From contig SLDB01000128.1 in assembly GCA_007125475.1 (NCBI GenBank), positions 1-27,366 of the forward strand: DNA of 27,366 nucleotides. The letters run 5' to 3'. The DNA is from Nitriliruptoraceae bacterium (lineage in GTDB: Bacteria > Actinomycetota > Nitriliruptoria > Nitriliruptorales > Nitriliruptoraceae). The position numbers were made by a program, and so were the translations under genes. The notes beneath the pieces were generated by a model. It made no database searches. It was not told the origin of the DNA and worked only from the letters and a program-made list of their open reading frames with translations. Shown here one piece after another: positions 23,313 to 27,366 of this stretch. Every line of letters starts with the position of its first letter. Position 1 is the first letter of the stretch.

Positions 23313-25400
23313 ATGGAGACCCGGGCCGGGCGGAACGGACGTGCGGTGACCACCGTCGCGGTGGTCGGCACGGTGCTCGTCGTCGCCGCGGTCGGGTCGG
23401 TGCTCGCGGCCGGGCGACCGATCGAGGTGCTCTACGACCGCTGGATGTTCCACAACGGCCCCCCGGCGATCGTCACGTTGTGGATGGGACGCCTCATCCT
23501 GCACCGACGGGCACGGCACGGCGCCGGGCTGGTGCTGCTGGCCCTCGGCGCCCTCTCCGCGATGCACGTGGGGGTCACCGCGATCGTCGACGCCCGGTTC
23601 ACCGCCCTCGGCGTCGACGACCTGGCGGCCGGGGCGACGTTCGTCCCGGCCGAGCTCCCCCTGGAGGCGACGATCCCCCTGTGGGTGATGTCCTGGCTGT
23701 GGGTCCCGATCCCGGTGCTCACGATGACGATGCTGCTGCTGGTCTTCCCCGACGGTCACCTCCCGGACGGGCGGTGGCGGTGGGCCGCCCCCGGCGCGGC
23801 GGTCGGGGCCGGGCTGATGATGCTGGCCCACGCCATCACCGCCTGGCCGACCACGACGCTGGCGATCTCCTCGGTCGAGGTGCCGGTCGACCAGCGACCG
23901 CTGACCACCGCGCTCACCGTCGTGGGCGGGCTCACCGTGCTCGCCGCGACGACAACCGCGGTGATGGTGCTCATCCGGCGGTGGCGTCTCGCCGACGGCC
24001 CGCAGCGCCGGCCGTTCCGTGCCGTGGGGACGGCCGGGGTCGTGATGGCCGCGGTGGGCACGTTGACCTGGCCCTGGCAGGCGGTGTGGCGACCCGCGGT
24101 CCTCGTCGCGCTGCTGGTGCTCCTGGTCACCTACGCGCTGGCGGCCGCCCGCTTCCAGCTGCACGACCTCGACCCGCTGCTGAGCCGTGCCGCCGTCGCC
24201 GCGATCCTCGCCGCCGGGGTCACCGGGATCTACCTCGCGATCGTGGTCGGCCTCGGGGCAATCGTGGATCGGCGTGCCGAGAACGCGCTGCTGCCCCTCA
24301 TCGCGGTCGGTGTGGTGGCGGTCGGCTTCGAGCCCGCCCGCCGGCAGGCACGACGCCTCGTCGAACGCCTCCTGTACGGGCGCGACACCGACCGCACCGA
24401 GGTGCTCTCGCAGCTCGCCACGCTCGCCAGCACGGCGGCGAGGGCCGAGGACGTCCTCGACGACGTCGCTGAGCTGCTGGTACGCAGCTCCGGAGCCACA
24501 CGTGCCGAGGTGTGGCTGCAGATCGACGGGACGGTGCAACTGGCCGCTGCCGCGGGTCGGCCCCAGCGGGATGCGGCATCGGTGTCCTCACCGGTCACCC
24601 ACCACGGCGAGCAGCTCGGTGAGGTCCGCCTCTACGCCCGGCACGCCTCCGACCTGGTGGAGGACGCGGAGCTCCTCCTCGGCGACGTCGCCCATTCGTT
24701 GGGCGTGCTGCTGCGTAACGCCCGCCTCACCCTCGACCTGCGCCACCGCCTCGACGAGCTGCACCGCTCCCGCCAACGCCTCGTCGAGGTGCACGACGAG
24801 GCCCGTCGAGAGCTCGAGCGCGACCTGCACGACGGCGCCCAGTCCCAGCTGGTCGCCCTGCGCCTGAGGCTGGGAGCCGCCCGCGTCCTCGCCGAGTCCG
24901 GGGACAACGGCGCGCTGACACGACACCTCGACGAGATCGCGGAGGAATTGGACGCGGCCGTGCGTTCGCTGCGTGAGCTCGCCCGTGGCGTCTACCCCCC
25001 GGTGCTCGAACAGTCCGGGCTGGCCGCTGCCCTACGGGCACACGCACGGCGCCTGCCGTTCTCCGTCGCCGTGCGGACCCGCGGCGTGGGCCGCTACTCC
25101 CCGACGACCGAGGCCGCGGTGTACTTCTGCTGCCTGGAGGCGATCCAGAACGCCGGGAGACACGGCGAGGCGTCACAGATCACCGTCGAACTGGTAGGCC
25201 GTCACGACACCCTGACGTTCACCGTCGTCGACGACGGGGTCGGGTTCGACCCCGCCGGCCCCCGGACCGGGACCGGGCTGACCAACCTCGAAGACCGGCT
25301 CACGGCCCTCGGCGGGGAGATCGACGTGTCCTCCGCACCGAATCGTGGGACGCGCGTCTCGGGACGCCTCCCGGTTCACGCACCCGTCTCGGAGAGGTAG
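23313..25400 (+). CDS. NarL-type membrane sensor histidine kinase
   Basis: 695 residues. Up to nine hydrophobic segments lie between ~12 and ~338, forming the sensor part. A GAF-like region (~360-470) follows. The dimerisation domain has His506 in ELERDLHDGAQSQL (HisKA_3 type). The ATPase domain has the N box EAIQNAGRHG (609-618), DDGVGFD (640-646) and GTGLTNLEDR (653-662). The signal is unknown. ATG 23313 was chosen because of the -10 box 6 nt upstream and because it directly precedes the first helix. Its 3' end overlaps the convergent response regulator gene by 25 bp; that regulator is its likely partner. Confidence 0.92.
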   Translation: METRAGRNGRAVTTVAVVGTVLVVAAVGSVLAAGRPIEVLYDRWMFHNGPPAIVTLWMGRLILHRRARHGAGLVLLALGALSAMHVGVTAIVDARFTALGVDDLAAGATFVPAELPLEATIPLWVMSWLWVPIPVLTMTMLLLVFPDGHLPDGRWRWAAPGAAVGAGLMMLAHAITAWPTTTLAISSVEVPVDQRPLTTALTVVGGLTVLAATTTAVMVLIRRWRLADGPQRRPFRAVGTAGVVMAAVGTLTWPWQAVWRPAVLVALLVLLVTYALAAARFQLHDLDPLLSRAAVAAILAAGVTGIYLAIVVGLGAIVDRRAENALLPLIAVGVVAVGFEPARRQARRLVERLLYGRDTDRTEVLSQLATLASTAARAEDVLDDVAELLVRSSGATRAEVWLQIDGTVQLAAAAGRPQRDAASVSSPVTHHGEQLGEVRLYARHASDLVEDAELLLGDVAHSLGVLLRNARLTLDLRHRLDELHRSRQRLVEVHDEARRELERDLHDGAQSQLVALRLRLGAARVLAESGDNGALTRHLDEIAEELDAAVRSLRELARGVYPPVLEQSGLAAALRAHARRLPFSVAVRTRGVGRYSPTTEAAVYFCCLEAIQNAGRHGEASQITVELVGRHDTLTFTVVDDGVGFDPAGPRTGTGLTNLEDRLTALGGEIDVSSAPNRGTRVSGRLPVHAPVSER

Positions 25401-26047
25401 AGCAGCACTGCCCGCACCCGCCGATGCACCGCCGTGTCGTCGGCCTCGATGCCCAGCTTGGCCAGGATCGCGGTGATGTGTTTCTCGACCGCACGCACGG
25501 TCAGCGTCAGTTCGTCGGCGATCGCGGCGTTCGACATCCCCGCGGCGACGTGCTCGAGCACCTCGAGCTCCCGCGGGGTGAGCATCGACAGCCCTGAGGT
25601 CCGCCCCCGCTGGCGGGCGTGAAGGAGCGCATCGACGACGAGGGGGTCGAGCACCGACCCCCCGTCTCGCACCGTCTCGATGGCGTGCCGCAGGTGACGG
25701 ATGTCGCCGATCCGCTCCTTCTGCAGGTAGGCGCGTCCCGCCGAACCGTCGGCGAACAACCGGAGCGCGAACTCCGGCTCCACGTACTGCGACAGCACCA
25801 CCACGCCGACGTCCGGGTGCGAGCCGGCGAGGAGCTCGGCGGCCTCGATCCCCTCGTCGCGGTTGTTCGGTGGCATACGGATGTCGGTGATCACGACGTC
25901 CGGTACGTGCTCCTCGACGGCGGCCAGCAGCGCCGGCAGGTTCGTCACGCTGCTGACCAGCTCCAGATCACCCTGGGTCTGCAGCAGCAGGCGCAGCCCC
26001 TCACGGATGAGGTAGCTGTCCTCGGCGTTGACGACGCGAACGGCCAT
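25376..26047 (-). CDS. NarL/LuxR-type response regulator
   Basis: 223 residues. The receiver domain (~4-125) has the acidic pair Glu9-Asp10, phosphoacceptor Asp55 in TDIRMPP and Lys110. The LuxR-type helix-turn-helix (~152-215) includes LTPRELEVLEHVAAGMSNAAIADEL and TVRAVEKHITAILAKLGI, the latter close to the family pattern. It is the likely partner of the kinase gene it meets tail to tail. ATG 26047 begins the receiver domain; TATCGT on the minus strand (26058-26063) lies 10 nt upstream, so the leader is only a few nucleotides long. Confidence 0.93.
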   Translation of the reverse strand: MAVRVVNAEDSYLIREGLRLLLQTQGDLELVSSVTNLPALLAAVEEHVPDVVITDIRMPPNNRDEGIEAAELLAGSHPDVGVVVLSQYVEPEFALRLFADGSAGRAYLQKERIGDIRHLRHAIETVRDGGSVLDPLVVDALLHARQRGRTSGLSMLTPRELEVLEHVAAGMSNAAIADELTLTVRAVEKHITAILAKLGIEADDTAVHRRVRAVLLYLSETGA

Positions 26048-26057
26048 GATCGGGTGG

Positions 26058-26063
26058 ACGATA
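26058..26063 (-). promoter_or_regulatory. -10 box of the response regulator gene
   Basis: Minus-strand TATCGT is followed by 10 nt and the ATG at 26047, giving an almost leaderless transcript. No Shine-Dalgarno sequence is visible. Confidence 0.45.
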
Positions 26064-26178
26064 CGCCACCGCCGACGGCCTGGCTCGGCAGCGACGGCGC
26101 CGGGCCGAGGCGCCGCACACGCTGCGCCGCGTTGGTGAAGGACGTCAGGCACGCTGCCGGCGGGGGCGCCCCGTCGCC

Positions 26179-27366
26179 TCAGTCGCGTTCTGGGGGGATG
26201 GTCTGGTGCAGACGGAACCGGTTCTCCGGGTCGAGACGCCGCTTGAGCCGGCGGAGGCGGGCGAAGTTCGCCTCGCCGTGAGCGGCGAGCAGCGTCTGTT
26301 CGCCGTCCTCGAGGAAACCGGGGAAGTTGAGGTACTCGCGGCCGGTGGACACGTCCTCGAAGGCCTGTACGCACGCACGGGTCCAGCGCACGTTGTCGTC
26401 GTCGTCGGACGGATCGACCCAGTTGGACTCGAGCCCCAGCAGGAACGGGGCGGCGCGGTCGCCGTAGGCGGTGTCCTGCGGACCGACGCGGGACATGGCA
26501 CCGCCGAGGTGCCACAGATCGAGGGTGGTCAACGGCGAGGGACGGCGATGCAACCACTCGATGGTGCGTGCGATCACCTCGTCGGAGAGCCCGGGGAGGT
26601 GCAGCGAACGCCAGTAGTAGCGCATGCCGTCGGGGTAGTCGGCGTCGAAGAGCTGCTGGAGTTCGACGTAGGGCACGGGGCCACTGAGGTCGGCGATCGG
26701 GTCGCCCAGCTCCCGGAGCGGCTGGACGAGCGCCTCGCCGCGGGACAGGTCGGTGGCCGCGCAGGCGACCACGGTGATGCACGGCTCGCCCCAGCGCTCG
26801 CGGGGGAAGTCCTCCTCCTCGGCGACGCTGCCGCACTCCACGATCGACGACACCTCGTCGGGCAGGTCGGCGGCGACGTCCCGGTAGGCGCGCAGGGCCT
26901 GTTCGGCACGTTCGGCCGGGTAGACGACGATGGCGGCGAAGACCTCCGGGCCGATCGCGTGCAGCCGGTAGGTGAACTCGGTGACGACCCCGAAGTTGCC
27001 GCCGCCTCCGCGCAGACCCCACAGCAGTTCGGCATCGCGCTCCTCGTCGACATGGTGGGTCGTACCGTCGGCGGCGACCAGGGTGGCGGCCGCGAGGTTG
27101 TCGCAGGTCAGGCCGTGCTTGCGTCGCAGCCAGCCGATCCCCCCGCTGAGGGTGAGCCCGCCGATCCCGGTCTTCGAGACGACCCCTCCGGGTGCGGCCA
27201 GGCCGTGCTGTTGGGTGGCGGCGTCGAGGTCGGCGAACGTCGCCCCTCCCCCGGCGCGGGCGCGGCGGGAGGCCGGGTCCACCTCGACGTGGTTCATCGC
27301 CGAGAGGTCGATGACGAGACCGCCATCGACACCTGCCGTGCCGGCGACGTTGTGCCCGCCGCCGCG
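26179..27366 (-). CDS. FAD-linked oxidoreductase, berberine-bridge type (cut by right edge)
   Basis: The frame is open from the stop at 26179 to the right edge (396 residues visible). The ATG at 27297 is internal: upstream codons encode RGGGHNVAGTAGVDGG-LVIDLS, where the His of GGGH is the usual site of covalent FAD attachment. Then come GGGATFADLDAATQQHGLA, TGIGGLTLSGGIGWLRRKHGL and GGGGNFGVVTEF, typical of the PCMH FAD-binding domain. The C-terminus NFPGFLED...LKRRLDPENRFRLHQTIPP is a BBE domain. These enzymes oxidise sugars, alkaloids or other alcohols and amines; the substrate is unknown. The N-terminal ~60 residues are outside the window. Confidence 0.92.
   Translation of the reverse strand, partial: RGGGHNVAGTAGVDGGLVIDLSAMNHVEVDPASRRARAGGGATFADLDAATQQHGLAAPGGVVSKTGIGGLTLSGGIGWLRRKHGLTCDNLAAATLVAADGTTHHVDEERDAELLWGLRGGGGNFGVVTEFTYRLHAIGPEVFAAIVVYPAERAEQALRAYRDVAADLPDEVSSIVECGSVAEEEDFPRERWGEPCITVVACAATDLSRGEALVQPLRELGDPIADLSGPVPYVELQQLFDADYPDGMRYYWRSLHLPGLSDEVIARTIEWLHRRPSPLTTLDLWHLGGAMSRVGPQDTAYGDRAAPFLLGLESNWVDPSDDDDNVRWTRACVQAFEDVSTGREYLNFPGFLEDGEQTLLAAHGEANFARLRRLKRRLDPENRFRLHQTIPPERD

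Noticed and set aside
27295..27297. ATG as the start of the FAD oxidoreductase
   Set aside because: Conserved FAD-binding residues (RGGGHN) are encoded upstream in frame up to the window edge, so this methionine is internal.

Overview
The window reads as chromosomal DNA from a high-GC actinomycete-type bacterium (Actinomycetota; the class cannot be fixed from sequence alone). Evidence: very GC-rich codon third positions, frequent GTG starts, a MarP-type acid-resistance protease, a HelZ-like SNF2 helicase, and many start codons lying 6-10 nt after a TANNNT-type -10 box, as in leaderless actinobacterial mRNAs. I count 20 intact or edge-truncated protein genes and two gene relics. I see no tRNA, rRNA, CRISPR, insertion sequence or phage gene. 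No gap between features exceeds 300 bases.

Left part (1-8700): the N-terminal half of a SNF2 helicase (minus strand, cut by the window edge) diverges from a MarP-like periplasmic protease. A hemolysin III-type membrane protein converges on the protease gene. Next come a membrane GGDEF-EAL cyclic-di-GMP protein, an MFS transporter with a perfect 15-bp palindrome upstream, and the translational GTPase TypA/BipA. Middle (8700-16700): a large RND/MMPL transporter (minus), the ribosome-assembly GTPase EngB, prolyl-tRNA synthetase, a 56-residue membrane protein translationally coupled to a helical-bundle protein, a lipase maturation factor-like membrane protein (minus), and a GYD-domain protein. 

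Accessory part (16800-21740): a Mut7-C RNase-domain protein, then a scar. The scar is a promoter with a TetR-type palindrome between its -35 and -10 boxes, joined directly to the C-terminal fragment of an ABC exporter permease. The operon it once drove is gone. A BisC-like molybdoenzyme gene runs into this relic from the other side and takes its last ~33 codons from the relic's antisense strand. Beyond bisC lie a cysteine-free protein resembling the HesB/IscA family, an apparent relic of a cobalamin-binding (BtuF-like) protein, and a sirtuin. Dead genes on both sides mark this as a segment of gene turnover.

Right part (21840-27366): a five-helix membrane protein with a complete type-1 copper site, a small secreted two-cysteine protein, a NarL-type sensor kinase and its likely response regulator arranged tail to tail with overlapping 3' ends, and a berberine-bridge-type FAD oxidoreductase cut by the right edge.

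Most of the window is ordinary housekeeping and membrane physiology. The strongest novelty candidates are the gutted exporter operon with its still recognisable regulated promoter, the bisC tail built on it, and two small under-described units: the 56-aa membrane protein pair and the secreted peptide.
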